DNA of 64,000 nt, taken from assembly GCA_019188255.1 (NCBI GenBank), contig JAETXT010000004.1, positions 1,860,001-1,924,000 of the forward strand, in the 5' to 3' direction. A model generated the notes under the pieces. It was given only the letters and a program-made list of their open reading frames with translations. It did no database searches and was not told the DNA's origin. Shown here one piece after another: positions 45,238-58,500 of this stretch. The DNA comes from Verticillium longisporum (taxonomy: Eukaryota > Ascomycota > Sordariomycetes > Glomerellales > Plectosphaerellaceae). The stretch's first letter is position 1. Each line of letters begins with the position of its first letter. The translations under genes and the position numbers were made by a program.

Positions 45238-48200
45238 AAGGGTTGTGAGGCTAGAAAGGCCCAGGTCATTCCGTGTGCCAGCCGATGGGGTCAAACGTGT
45301 TGCCCGCCCGCGCTATATAGATTCCGAGAGGAGACACACGAAGGCGAGAGATGCTTGTGATCGCAGGCTGGGATGACAAGTCGGACGTCTGAATAGACGT
45401 TGGGTCCCCCCCGGCAAAGAGGAGCGCAGCGGCTCGCCTCGCACCCAAGAGATCGATGGTGTGGTTCGAGCCCCAGATCTTGGCCTCCATCGTGCAGCGG
45501 CGCATCTCGCAGTTTGCATGGCGTGCCGTTCTTCTTCTTCTTTATTTTTGGGTTCCTTGGGACGTGCCGACGTGCGGGCGCAACGAGTGATGCCCCTTTG
45601 GGGCTGGGATTCCTGGGGAGGATCGCTGGGGAAGGGGGGGGCGTGTGGTGTGTGGTGTTTGGTGCTTGGTGCTTTGATGGCGATCGTGCGGGCGCAGAGG
45701 GGGCCACTTGGCGTGGGTTTCTGCGGGCGTCAGCGAGTCTTTCGGGTCGCACGGCGGGGGATGGGGTTTTCTTATTTCAACTGCTGTTGCGTGAAGAATG
45801 CCGCAAATGCAGGGTCAGGAACAAGATGGAAACCGAAGACGTCGATGGATGGACGAGGTTGAAAGAAGGTGTTGAGCCGCATCAGGGACCAGTCGGGGGT
45901 CTCGTGAGGTCGGGGGGGTTTTCATCGCGTAAACGTCTCGTAACGCTGTGGGTGGTGAGTGGAGGACTGGGACGGGGGCCGCCTGGCACGAGATCTGGGG
46001 TACTGGGGCCCCGCCTAGACCCTGAAATTGTTTCTTCGTCTCATTTTTGATGGATGATTCCGTCTCAGTGGTGAAATGAGGTCATGAAGCCGACATTGCG
46101 GCCGGGTTGTGGTGTCGAGTCTGATGCATCGTGAGTTGTCCCCTGGTTGGGCGGCCACCATCGCCTAGACATAACACGAGGTCCTACGACCCACGACGTG
46201 CGCAGCCGTTGCTTCTCCATGGCATGCAGGTATAGGCATGACTCCCATTCTCAGCATTGAGTACTCGCAGTTGAGCGTCGATTGACATCGGCTCGATCAC
46301 CTTCGCTGCCACCTCACGTGGCAGCTGCCTCGTGCCTTCGGACCGTTCCGAATATGGCAGAGATTGGTAGAAACAAGCAGCTCCTGATTAACGCCGCCGC
46401 TAGAATGCCTAGCTAGGACACATTGGCGCTTCTTCCTCGGCTGCGTGGATCATTGCCCTCGGAGCATACGTCAGCTATGTTAAATCTCGATGTCTACGCC
46501 AAGACCACTGTAACCACCTCTTCACCACGTCGTCGAACTCAAGTTAGTCGACAGCCTCTGAATGTCTCGATGAACGTTCCCACATGACCATCTTCGAGCT
46601 GTTCATCGGGGTCGTCCGTCGAGGCCATTCCTCAAGTCGGTTCTATGAAAAATATCGTCGCTGCTTAGGTAAATGGCCAAGCGTACCTTGTTCCTACATA
46701 CGAGAACGACCTGAGCAAATCTCTCGATCTTGAGGAGATTTCGGTCAAATACCTGGCCTTAGCCTGCTCCTGACATCGAAGGGCCTTTGTAGCAAGTTAG
46801 GCTCATGGTTCCATTGCAATGACTCACGATGAGGCTGCTGCATCTTCAAACATCAACGGGAGCGAGACCACCCGCTCAATAGCCGGATTTGGGGCCCCAG
46901 GAATATGCTGTCTGCTGTATGACGAGGGTCAGGAGGACCGTCGAACCTGAAGACCGCATGACTCAGATGGAGGTCCGATGCACCAGACTATACCAAGACT
47001 GATGACGTCTCGGCCATTTCGCGTCAACGGCTCGCCTGCAACAGAGTCTGGACAAAATGAGATGTCCGAGAACACGACTTGAGACTCATTGCCATACAAT
47101 CGAACCTGGCAGCGTCAACTGAACCTTTTTTTGGGACCATGCAATCGACGACCTGGATTCACGATGCTGACCTCGCGAGAAGAGTGCAGTCGTAGCTGGC
47201 TTATCGACGAATACTCGCTCATGAACTGCCTTCACTGGCATGGTCAATATAACATTCGACCACAATATAGGAGAGAGAAACCCAGGCTTTGGTGTAGATG
47301 AAATTGCCTGTCAGCACAGAGAGTTATTCCATGGCATGTCTACGGACGTCTGACAGCATTTATGGCGAGACCACGGGCAGTCTGCTTCGACCATCAATCT
47401 AAACTCAGAAACCGTCACAATCAAACCCATCGAACATGGAAGATATGGCTAGACCACCCGCTCATGATGTAGCTGTCATTCAGTTCACAGACACGTCCCA
47501 TCCGCCACGCCAGCGGCAAGGCAACTCCAGACAAGGCGTCCTCAAGCAACGCTCAATGGCCCCTCCTTGCCAACGGAGAGCTCCAGAGTCGGGCAACAAC
47601 AGAGCGGCGCATGTCCCAGAAGAAACATCCGAGGTGACCGTTGTCAAACGCTCCATGACCTCGTCCGCCGCAGCGAGAACGAGACGCCCTACCTGGAGAA
47701 CCACAGACTTCACGCGCGAACTCTTACCAATATGTGAATCAACAATCATCTCAGGAGTCCATATATTCTCCCAGCGGGCTGCTCCTCCAGGAACTATGCA
47801 ACGAGAAGCGTCGAGGTGGCTTGGTGGCGTTCCCGAAAGCATCATTCGGAAACGCATTCTGGCAGGACCCGGCCAGAAGAGGTGCGTTTGAACATTTCAC
47901 CCACGTTGCACGACTCCAGCGCGTCAGGGCTGGCAACGCTTTAGGCAGGCAGCTACGCCTTGGGATATGCGTATCAATACCTCAAGCTCTACAGAACTTG
48001 GAACACAACCGTTCGCAGGCCCCTCAGCTCCATGCTCGAGCCCCAACTAGTTGTTCCCTGTGGCGTGATAGTACCAGATACAAATGCACGGCATCGACGG
48101 TCTGTCGACTCGGAAGAAAAAAAAAGGCTTTGTACAAGCGAAAAAAATAGGTCGGCCATGTCCAAGCAACCTCATATATACAAACACACACCATAGCATA

Positions 48201-48258
48201 CAGCTCCATCCATCCCTATACACTTCTCGATTTGGGCCACTCTCTTGCGGACCATCGT

Positions 48259-50498
48259 TCATATAGGCCTCCCATCATTCACCTCGCCAAACGGCCGCTG
48301 CGGCACCTCTCCAAAGCAGGCCCGATCAAAGTCTGCCAACTTCTCCATTTTGTCTTGTACTTCCAAAAACGTCTCGAACTCACACCATCCGTCCACCCGC
48401 CCCACGTCGCACTCCTCGAAGCTCACGCCCAGCGGTACCGTCCGCTGGTTCAGCACAAAGTGCACGTACTTTGTCTCCCCACCCTTATCAGCGTATCCTG
48501 AGCGGTCAGCCTTGACGGGCTTGGGTGCGCGGATGATCTCAATATCGAGCCTCGCAGCAAAGGGCGTCAGGTGAGAGACTGTGAGATTGTGCGTCTCAGG
48601 CAGCTTATCGCGCGGAAGGGGACCGGCAAATTGCGTAAGTCCAAAGGCCGTGAGAATCGAGGCAATGTTCGTGTCGTGCGAGAAGTCGAGGTAAAGGCTC
48701 TGATTCAAGGGAAAGGTCTCCTCCGAGGAATCGAGGGTTGTGTTGATCTGGGACCCTGAATAGCCAAGGGTATGGTTCTTGAGGCGGGCAATAACTTCTT
48801 GCTGGTAGCCAAGACCAACGGCACGCTGAGGTTCCAGTCAGCAGGGGCAGGGGGTAGTGGAAAGGTTGAGGCACTTACACCGGTGGGGTTGTGGAACATA
48901 TTGTTGCCTGAAAAAGCGAGGTCCACAGAGTAGGAGAAGCCGAGCCATTCTTCGTAGGTGAAGAGCTCGCACCAGCGGCTATAACCGTAGGCAACCTAGA
49001 TAGGTCAGCGTCCGCGCGTGCCGGTGTTTATATGCTGAACCTACCGTCTCGTATGGGCACATTGTCTGCGCAGCGTACGTATCCTCAATGGTCCAATCGT
49101 ATCCCTCGATAAGCCCTTGAAGGCGAGTGGTAGCTGATTCTCGTCAGCAACAGTATCGAGCAAGCTCTGGAGCAAAGTATCAACTGACCGTTCGCTAGGT
49201 AGCGCGACTGCCAGTCCACCGAAGCCTCGGTCCCAACTTGGTGCTTCCAGGCGTTGGGACAACTGAGATAGCCAGCCAGTGAATTATTGAAGCCACCCTG
49301 TTCGATGATTACCTCAATCGTTGCGTTGTTGGTCCTTTTCGCGTCAGCGGAGGCTTCAAGCCTGACTAACATCCGGCGACTTACCACTCGAGCCCGAAGA
49401 AACCCGCAAGAAAGTACTCAGCAGACTTGAGCATACGGTCCTGGGTCTTGGGCCGTCAGCCATGACGATAAGCGAGGCATCATCGATGTGCGACTTACCG
49501 TGGTGCGAACGATGATCTTGCTATTCGTGTTGTACAGCTGTGAATACATGTACGAATGCAACACACCTGCCATTATCAGCATGAGGGCTAACGCCAGGGG
49601 GTGCGAGGCAGACGGAAGGGTACTCACCGGACTCGAACAACTCTGATCGTCCCTTTGGTACCAATATCTCATGACCGAGCTCGTAGGTCCAACGGTTGAG
49701 GAACTCAAGCGCCCCTTTTGCTTTGAGCTTACCCGCAACGGCCTTGAGCCGGTCCCCGAGGCCGGTGACGCCCGAGTTCAGCGTCGGATACCGCGACCCA
49801 TGCCTCGACAGCATTTGCAGCTGCACAATCTCGGCTCCCTCTGGTAGGCCATACTCGTCGACGCCGAATCCGGGCGAGGGCTCATAGGGCGCGAGGTAGC
49901 CCATCAACTTGAACAAACCCTCGTCCTGTGCCGCCATGCCCTCGATCGGCATGGCTGTCTGAAGCGGGCTGTTGGGAACGAAGCTTCCAGTGGGCACAAG
50001 ACGGGTTTGCGCCAGGAAGGGGGCCCGCCCCGTTGCAGTCGGGCCGGCCCACAGCTGCGGCGAGGTCTGGAAGTGTTGCGGTACATCAGCCGATGTCTTG
50101 TTGCCGCCACCACCACCGTTGAGGCACTCGGCAAACCGACCAAGTGGCGGTGCCCGTGTGCCGTGCCAGGCGAGCTCGAGCACGAGGCCGGCGAGGAGGC
50201 ATCCGGCGAGGGCACACCAGAAGACCATGGCGGGGCGGCGGCGACCGGCGAGGCCGACGGTCGTCCCGGGGCCGGGGCTCATGAGCATGGGTGTGGACGG
50301 CGGTGGCAGGGCGGGCAGGGGCTTCTCGGGAAGCTGACGGCCGGTGTTCTGGTTGCTCGGGCCGGCGGGCGTGTCCTGATACCGCTGCTGGCGTGGAATC
50401 TGGCTCTGGTGCTGGCCTTGACGTTGTTCCAACTCCCATTCAGGTACACGCTGGTACCCGCCAGGACGGAGTCGATTGGGCCGTGCCGCAGCCGTCAT
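48259..50498 (-). CDS. Membrane-anchored histidine acid phosphatase (phytase-like)
   Basis: Seven exons on the minus strand: 50498-49628, 49566-49499, 49446-49385, 49334-49189, 49133-49045, 48995-48879 and 48825-48259. Introns are 49-61 nt, and the chain gives about 639 residues with no frame break. The exon 3 acceptor could instead be at 49441. Residues 1-90 are a Gln/Pro-rich cytoplasmic part, followed by an uncleaved anchor MVFWCALAGCLLAGLVLELA (about 91-111), so this is a type II membrane protein. The catalytic motif RHGSRYPT (nucleophile His 233) and the C-terminal HD pair (FSHDTNIASIL, His 501-Asp 502) define branch-2 histidine phosphatases. TQDRMLKSAEYFLAGFFG and CPYET are also typical. 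It would release phosphate from esters outside the membrane. Secreted fungal phytases have a cleaved signal peptide, so the anchored form is the unusual part. Confidence 0.9.
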
Positions 50499-51346
50499 GT
50501 TTGTCCTCGATGCAATAGGCGAATGTCACGAGAGAGGCCTCCGTCTTCCGGGGAGGGGCGTCTTGCGACTCGAGTGGTGTGGGCCCAAAATTGTTTGCTC
50601 GTCTGATTCCGGGTTCCAAACTCAGGAGAAAACGGCGGTCGTACCAGAACGCAATGTACCGATGAGAGGTGTGGGCTGATGCGGCAAGGCGCCCGGAGGC
50701 TGGGGCGGGCCGTGGTGCGCGGGCGACAGCAGTGGTGCAATGAAACTGACCGGGTGGGGGGGAGAGTACGATGGGTGATCCGACCGTATCACAACGAATG
50801 GGCTAGCCGGGCCAAGATCGAGAAAGTAATCAGAAGCCTTACGCAGATGCAGACGCCGACGCAGTCGCAGGCGCAGACCCAGGCAAGCAAGGCAAGGAAA
50901 AGGGGCGGTGGGCCAAGACCCAGGATCCGGATGGAAGAAGCAACGAGAGGCCCCCCCCTGGTAGGCGATGGATTGGTGTTTCAATGGGGTCATGTACGCC
51001 AGCGGACAAATTTCTGATTCTCCGACTCGGAGAGGAACGTCAAGACGAACGTTGTGTCAAAAGATAAATGATGATGTGACGTGGCGGCGGTGATGGTTGT
51101 GGGAGGTGCAGGTGGAGGTGGTGATGTTGATGATGATCTAGACAGGGTGTCAAACGAAAAGGAATTGATGCCAAGCGAGACAAGCGATGGCGGGATGGAT
51201 GAGGATCCCGGACGAAAAGGCTTCTGCTGCTGCTTGAAGAAAGTCTAGGCCATGCCTACCGGTATTGTGATGTAATGCGCGGGACAGTTTGATCCGGGAA
51301 GGAGGGGGGATTTGCTCTGCGATGGTCGAGTCGACTGGTGGTTGAG

Positions 51347-51398
51347 GTGGTGGTGATGGAGGATGAGCTGAAGTGGTGGTGATGGAGGATGAGCTGAA
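51347..51398. repeat. 26-bp perfect direct duplication
   Basis: Two adjacent identical copies of a 26-bp unit starting GTGGTGGTGATGG and ending GAGCTGAA. Confidence 0.95.
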
Positions 51399-51488
51399 GT
51401 GAGGGCTAGCGCGGCACATTGGGTATAGGGGCCCGGAGCTGCTGGAGCTGGCGCTAAATCTGCAGCAGCTGCAGGAGCTACCCAGCTC

Positions 51489-51544
51489 AGGTACTTACCT
51501 AAGGTACTAAGGCAGGCAAGGCAGGTAAGGTAGGTAAGGTAGGG
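51489..51544. repeat. GGTAAGGTA/GGCA-rich block
   Basis: Repeats of GGTACTTACCTAAGGTACTAAGGCAGG type followed by GGTAAGGTAGGTAAGGTAGGG; related to the block at 33883-33946. Confidence 0.8.
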
Positions 51545-54179
51545 TGAGGGGGCAAGGGTGGCAAGGGGGCACCTGCCTGAGGTCGAGAGACCTTCCAGGA
51601 CCAAAGGACCAATAGAGTAGAGAAGAAGAGATGACAGGTGGGGTCAAGTGCTGGAGGAAAATGCACCGCCTCAACGGTCTCCCTCCCTGCCCCATCCTTA
51701 CCCACAGTCAAGCCACAGCTGGAACGACATGCCACGACCACGTCCCTCCGTCACAGAAATGCGCGGTGCAGTCAGTGCCTGCTTGCACGACGCAACATCT
51801 TAATTGTTCGCACAAACCACCTCAAGTTCAGCGTCCCTGGTGGGATGTCACAACCATGACGGCACGGGACATGGGCCTAGCCAACCTCCATGCGCTTGAT
51901 GGCCGGTCTGCTTTCCCCGTCCGTCCATCCAGCCGTTCCATGAGGCGCCCAAAGCCGCCAGAGCAGTCCAGCTCCTCCCCTTCAATGTTTGCTTTTCCCC
52001 TCACTGCCTACCTAGGTACCTTAGATACCTAAAGCCCCTTAGCGCTAACAATTCAGATATTGGCACATCACGTCTTCCCACACAGCAACTTGTTGCCAGC
52101 ACCAGCCGCGCCGGCACCTCGGCCGCCCTCAAACAGCCACATCGTCAGCTCAGCTCTCTCCTTCTTCTTTTTTTTTTCTTTTTTTTTTTTTGCTCGTTCT
52201 AATCTTTTCCCCCTTACTTCTCCTGTTATCCGCGAGGACCATTTCCAGGCCACACCCACACGCGCACGCCCCCCCAAGACAAAAGCGGCTCACATCAATT
52301 GACATGGCAAGGACAAGCGGCCCCTTGCTTGGGTGTGCATACCTACCCTCGTCCGTGTCTCAGAGTACCATTGCTCACCATGCCCAGGCCGGAGATCCGG
52401 ATGCCTGCAGCGGCCTACTCACCCACACAGACTGCATCGCCATCGTCACTGTCACTGGCCGAGACCGGCCTGGACCTCATAGGAGGGTTCATCCCGTCGA
52501 GAGTTGCTATGTGACCACTCGATCCCAGGATCGACCAGAGACCGGTCAACTCGCAGTTTCATCCCACTCGTCCCTTCCCTGCTCTATCCTCCCCGCTCTT
52601 CCTTTGAGATGACTTCACGATGACCGCCATGACAACCCGACTGTTTCGCCGCCAATCACCCATCCCTGGATGCCCTGACGGGGGAAAGCGAAGGGGGGAG
52701 GGGTCGCATGGGGCACGGGCGAGCAGGCAGCCGCCTGGCATTCTTACACCGACCCAGTGCCACCGCCGCCGCCGCCGCATTACCCGTTGACCGCTCCCGC
52801 GCGCGCCCCGTCCCGACGCCGTTCGTATGCCGCACCCTTCTCTCCCCCCCCCTTTCGTCAGGCTATCCTGCCCCAGTTTCTGAAAAGGAAAAGAAAACGA
52901 GGTCGAGAGGAGAATGTGTTCCCGCGATCCAACCAGCCGGCGCCATCACAAGGGAGTCCCACGCTGCCCAGAGACACCTACCGCCTGCAGCCCCCCCCCT
53001 CCCCATGTTGGCGAAAAGGCAACCTCTCCTGCGCCGGTCCTGCTTCCGGAAACTACTAACAGTACTAGTACATGAGCCCGGGGGTTTTAGCCCGGGCTAT
53101 TGTGCCTGGCTCCGTTCATCTTTTCGCGAGCACATGCAGATCTGTTAGCAACCACGTACCTCTCAGTCTTGTGAATCAGTACGCGGAGATCCCTCGGGAC
53201 TAATTCATGCGGGAGGCCGTGGTCGACCATCGCGCTCAGAGGCATCGCGCCAAGCACATACTGTGGTACACTCTTCGATGAACGGTTCGTACCATCCGCA
53301 GCTCCCAGACAGGGCCGTAGCCACTTCGTGTGGGACCACAAGATTTAGCATGATCGAGAGCAATCATCGCCTGCCCGACCTTCGTCGGCTGGCGGCCAAG
53401 CATCTGCCTGTAGACTTCCCGGCTGGGAAGCGCGTAGCCGCCCCACCCACATCATAAAGTTGCCATTGAGTCCCTGCAGCTAGCCCAGCATCGGTGAAGA
53501 ATTTACACATGTGGGTCTCCACCAAAACGAAGTTCCAGCATCGAGACCGCTATCTGCACGTCTCACTCGATGCGACGAAACCCATGCCTATCAACCCGCA
53601 AGACCTTCGTTCGGGTATTCTGGGAACGGTGAACTGAGATGATCTGCCCCGCGTGGATTGTGCGAGTTGTCAAAATTTGGTCTCAAATGCGGTCATCGAT
53701 TCGGTCGACACGTTGACACGCTACTTCGTTCGTACCTACTGTTCATCTTGCACACCCGTGCTTGGCGCGCTGATACGCATTAGCTTGGATCCCCGTGTGC
53801 GAAGCTGTTCGTATTTCAAACATGTGGTCCATGAAGACCTTTCAGCAGGAAATGACCAACGACCATCAGGGGACGAGTTGAGAAGAGTAACCATGATTAA
53901 TTCTCGGAGCAAAAGCAAACAAACTTTTAGGGTCCGACCCGATTCGTCAACAAGAACGAGAAACCCAAACCACCAAAGTGCTCGCACGGACTGTACTGTA
54001 GACCACCCATGCACCATGCAAGCCCCAACTCCTAGTTTCTTCTCTACGTAGGGTAATGCTCCCAGTCAATCAAGTTCACCCTGACGCCACGTAACCAGGT
54101 CTGAACCATCATTCCGCCAGGGGTATCGTAGGGGGCGCTGCCGGTTTTGTTCCACACTGATCGCAAGGGTTTGTTTCCA

Positions 54180-55593
54180 TCAGTTCGTGTTGATGCGAAG
54201 TGGAAAGAAGCCTTCCGGCATTGGTTCCAAGTGCCACGCTCGGTCCGCGTCCTTCTCGAAAGCGTCAAACCAGTCGCGCTTGAGCTCATCTGGGATGGCC
54301 CAGCCCAGCTGGCTGTCGCGAAGGATCATGCGCACAAGGTGGCGCTTCTCATGAGACCCTTCCCCGTTAACAAAGCCTTCCCGGCGGTGGAGGACCACAA
54401 GGTTGTTGATGAAGTGCATGTCTCCGGCCTGGGTCTGGATTTCGAGTTGCGTGGCCTGCGCGATGGCCTCGACGGCATCCAAGGCCTCGACCTGGCGCGC
54501 TGACAGGGCAGGAAGGTGTTCAGGCCTGGGATGGGCGGCGCTGCCAAGAAGTGGAGCCCGGCCGAAGTTGATGATTACTTTGCCTTGGTGGTTGAACAGA
54601 ATGGGACGGCAATGAAACCGGGGGCTGTGGAAGTCATGGCGTCAGCGTACCTGTCTCATGAAGTGCTGAGTGACGGATAATGGGCGCTGTGCAAGACTTA
54701 CTACGCGAATGGCCAGTCAGAGCGGGCGAGTGTGCGGATGATGTCTGGCCTGGTATTCGCAAGGACATTGTATACCGTGTGGCCAGATGCAATGATACAT
54801 TTGCCTCCTGCAATAGCCGTGCTTCTGGTAAGCCAACTCACAACATCACCTGCTTCTTCATTGTGGAATGTCTGGTAAAAGAAGTCAGCCGTGGGGCCAT
54901 CCAAAGTGTGAATGGAGAACTGACAATAGAGGAAGTGGAGTGACGATGGTGTTCCGCATGCTGAGCCGTTGAGTTATCGGCTATAATGTGGACTGGTAGC
55001 ACAACATCATCAGTCGCCACACCCAAATATGCCGAATGACAGCACGCTAATTCCAAGACACACTCACCGAGCATGTTGCCCTTCTTGTCTTGTCTTCCTT
55101 GCTCGTTGGCAATGTAGACTTGGATACCCAGGTACAAAAGCGTCAAGTCCTCAACGCAATATTTCCTAGGGTCCAGGCCACGAACCACTGCGAATCCTCG
55201 ACCAGAATTCACGTCCTGGGAGACCTGGCGCAGCGTGTCGCCGAGAACAGGTAACTTGAAGGTGTCACGGGTCACATTGCCGCCATCTTGGCCGGAGTCT
55301 GAGAGCAAGGTCAGCAATCCTGCGCGGCGGGAGTCTGAGAGAGGGGGGAGGGACGTACTCTTGAATGTTTCCAAAGCATTCTCCAATTCCTTGATGTCGG
55401 CAGCCGACAGGTTGAGAATGGATTTGTGTGAATCAAGACTGAAATCCTGGCCAGTCCACGAGGACTCAGTGTTCAGGACCGATGGAAAGCCGCCTGGAAG
55501 GCCGGGCATATCAGCAGCGGGTCCATTACAGCCATGGTCTTTGAATTCCATCTGAGAATAGCCAAGGGCAGGCCCAGCTATTTTGAAAGACAT
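54180..55593 (-). CDS. TauD/TfdA-like (clavaminate synthase-like) Fe(II)/2-oxoglutarate dioxygenase
   Basis: Exons on the minus strand are 55593-55359, 55298-55068, 54992-54925, 54871-54702 and 54624-54180; introns are 60, 75, 53 and 77 nt. They give 382 residues in a clean frame, beginning MSFKIAGPALGYSQMEFKDH. Family features: GFAVVRGLDPRKYCVEDLTL, HHRHSTSSI, then the metal site TFHNEEAGDVVSW (His 181, Glu 183, an HxE rather than HxD pair), IASGHTVYNVLANTRPDIIRTL, the distal His in INNLVVLHRREGF (about 314), and the 2-oxoglutarate-binding Arg in KRHLVRMILRD. Proteins of this clade hydroxylate small organic substrates; the actual substrate is unknown. Retaining intron 1 would also stay open (60 nt), so that intron is the least certain. 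No cluster partner genes are adjacent. Confidence 0.87.
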
Positions 55594-58500
55594 CGTTGCG
55601 GCTGTGACCGTGCGTTGTCAGTAGACGTGGATGATGGGAGACGTGTTTTAGGGCTTTGCACCTGTGACGGATGATGTTTGTGCGTGTGCTGAAGGAAAGG
55701 GCACCGAAAATATAGAGTGACTGTGAAAAGGGAGGGCAAGCTCTTGAAAATGATAGTGGGCTCTAACAACAAGATCCTTCAGGGAAGTCTAGCTGCTGGG
55801 AGGCAAACGCTGATGTTTCTGATGATGTATGATGATGATGAATGCAGAGGGATGAAATCGCGAGTTGATGGTAGGAAGAAGTCGGCCGCTAGAAGTACTC
55901 AATGCAATGTAGCAGCTCGGCAGTCATGAACAGAGGCTGGGTGTGGTCTTTCTATAAGAGGTCAGGGTCTCATATCAAGGCAAGAGGACACGAGCAAGGC
56001 AAGGGACGATAGGCAGGCAGGCGCGGAAAGGCAGATGAAGGACGTAGCTTTCTCAGAAGCAAGCACAACCTCGCAGACGACTCGTACCCCGGGGGTGATT
56101 AAAAGGGACCTCCCACGAGAGGCTCGAGTAGAACTCGGTCGCGACGGTCCGGTTTTTTCCTTCCTTTGTAGACCACAGTGTTCCTTTTATGTTTCACAGC
56201 TCTCGGCTCTCGAGCTGGCGATGGATGGCGGCGTTCGGCGTGCGGCTTCAGGCTTCATGGCAACGGGTTTGAACCCGACATGGATACCTTTGTACATGGG
56301 GGAGGATGCTATATATGTGCAGATAAGGAGGCGGAGAGGGTGTATAAAATTGAGGCAGGGTAAGGCAGGGTAGCGACAACGTTTTCAAGGAGGACGTCCA
56401 TGACGACTCGGACGCGGAAGCAGGGTACCAGAACCTCTGCTTTTGCCCGGTCCAGAAAAGGCTTTTTTTGAGGTTCAAACTCGGGCAAGGACGAGGGCAG
56501 GAGGTGAGAATTCTGACTCCCGGTCCAGTCAGTTGGGTCATGAGCTTTCGACCAAGCCATGGCACTCAATGGCCATTGGTAGGCGGGGGGTTGGGGACCA
56601 CGGGTAAGATGAGAAGGCAGAAGGAAGGAGGAACGCAAGCCAGCCACATGTTTCCCAGCGATCCGGTAGACCATGAGTCCCCGGGTGGTGGTGAAGGAAG
56701 GAGGTGTGCTTCAACGGCGCGCACGCCTGCCGATAAAATCTGGTCAAGACAGTGCAGGAAGGGACGAGACAGGACGGGGCAAGCGGCAGCGGCCCGTGTA
56801 AAAGGCAAGGCAGGACGAAGATTGAGGACGTGGCAAGGAAAGAGGAGGGGTGTGAAGGATAGAAAGGAAATCAATGTCAACTGGTACTCACTTGATGTGC
56901 GGCAGCCGTTTCACAGCGTACAAACCTAAGACCTACCAGTTTTCGGCAAGGCGCGTTGCACAGCAGACGGCGAGGGCGGCCGGTCCAAGTATTGGGCCCC
57001 CGGCCGAGTGCGTGGAAGGCGAGCCTAGATCGATTCGGCAAGATGAGATGAGGTAGGCGGGTATGTAGACCGGGAAGGCAACGGCAGACGTACCTAGGTA
57101 GGTAGTATAGTAGACGGGTACTGGCGCTACCTAAGCCAGGTGCAAACCTGGGCAATGGGCCTTATCAGCCAACGGCTCCTCAGGAAGGAGCTGCAGCGAA
57201 CGACAAGTGGTATATGACCCTTCAAAGGCTTGTTGACGATCCTTGGCGGAGACTGACGAAGAAAGATGGCCAGCAAAAGGGGGAGCCTCGGCAGATAAAG
57301 GGAGGTGAGGCATCGAGGGCACAAGAGAGAACGAAAGAGCAGCAGACTAAACCTTGACAGGCTATCTTGGCTGGCGGGCAGGTAAAAGAAAGGCATGACA
57401 TGTGGTACGCATTGTGGCAGGCAATTCCAAGCAAGCGAGCTGGCCAGCAGATGCATGGAAAGCAGGCGCGGCCTGATAGCAACGGGAGGAAGGGAGGAGC
57501 AACGGTAACAGCAATTGCAGCATCAGCAGGGGTGATTGAAAGGTGGCAGAATGGAGTCAGAGAGTGGGTGGCCTGGAGGAAAGTAGGACTGCCAGACCGG
57601 TCTTACCCGCGACGGAGACTTACCCCGATAGCTGGAGTCGTCGTTCAGCTGCGTGTCTGAGAAGGACACACCAGTGTACCTAAGGTACGGTAAGTACCTT
57701 AGCTTGGAAGACTCAATGTCAGCGCAGATACCTCAGCAAGGGACGGCCCGGCTCTTTCACTTGGAGGCGCACAGCATCTTGGCTCAAGATTAGAAAGGTA
57801 CGCTGGAAGGCAAGTGATCCCTTAGTGTTCGTTAGACGTGTTGAAAACCCGGTACTTGGATCCCAGGTTCGCCTGAAGGATCATATCCCGGTATCGGTGC
57901 GGGAAAAATGGCCAGCACCCATTATGATACAGAGATGGCAGAAAGACCGGCTGGCTCGCACGACGATGTGTTCCCCGCCCTCACCCTGCTTGGGTGTGCT
58001 TCTAGGAAATGCTTGGACAATGATACCTGAGGGGTGGGGGGTTTGTAGACATTTTTTCTTTTTTCGGACCCAGAACGGCGCATGCAGGAGCCCGTGCAGG
58101 CGACATGCCCACAAACCCCAGCCAGGTCGTGTCAACCTTGCAAAGTCAGGCGAGGACCTCGGTGTTGGCACGCCTGTCGGTGGTTAGCGGCAGCCGCTCG
58201 ATTGAGCACCAGGCTGTCCTCACCTCTCCTGGTCTCTGCGCGCGTCCATGTCGTGACGCCTTGCCCACCGTGATACCACAATTTGAGACCAATTCGAGGA
58301 CACCCGCCTGCGGAACGTTGGCCGGGTCGCTAGCCGTCTCCACTGTCAGCCCAGACGATCCGGGTTCTCAGTCCCGTGGCCATACATCGGCTGGTCAGTC
58401 CGACGAGATGTGGTGCTCTGGTGATGTTTGTGACCCGATCGACGCTGCAAATAGGGTCACAAAGCAAACAGGAGGGCTCTACCAGACCTTGTTGTGGGTA

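Larger units (their letters stand above)
44372..48258. other. 3.9 kb without a recognised gene
   Basis: The 45.0-45.3 kb part is minisatellite- and GA-rich. About 46.1-47.4 kb is unusually dense in stops in all frames and looks non-coding or decayed. A 151-codon plus frame at 47436-47891 and a 216-codon frame at 45400-46050 show no domain I recognise. The last few hundred bases are the 3' flank of the minus-strand phosphatase gene. Confidence 0.5.
50499..54179. other. 3.7 kb without a recognised gene
   Basis: 50499 to about 51100 should contain the phosphatase promoter; no CACGTG box was seen there. A 26-bp duplication (51347-51398), a GGTA-type block (51489-51544), poly-T stretches near 52166-52191 and a TACCTAGGTACC palindrome (52007-52031) are present. 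All frames up to about 146 codons are unrecognised. Confidence 0.5.

Noticed and set aside
45455..45480. Possible tRNA B-box (GGTTCGAGCCCC)
   Set aside because: The T-stem does not pair beyond two bases and no A-box or acceptor stem fits.
45266..45505. 79-codon minus-strand frame with a natural-looking peptide (starts MRRCTMEAKIWGS)
   Set aside because: Considered as a small protein, but there is no homology I can recall, no clear promoter or partner exon, and an overlapping frame is equally long.
46100..47420. Decayed transposon or HET-type gene
   Set aside because: The region is stop-dense, but I could not recover any conserved block, terminal repeats or RIP-like composition to support it.
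48259..50498. Direct control of the phosphatase by the window's own NUC-1-like factor
   Set aside because: No CACGTG box was found upstream of the phosphatase (50499-51100), so the link is only thematic.
56255..56285. GGTTCAAACCC on the minus strand as a tRNA T-arm
   Set aside because: It is a simple palindrome; the stem fails at the third pair and no cloverleaf can be drawn.
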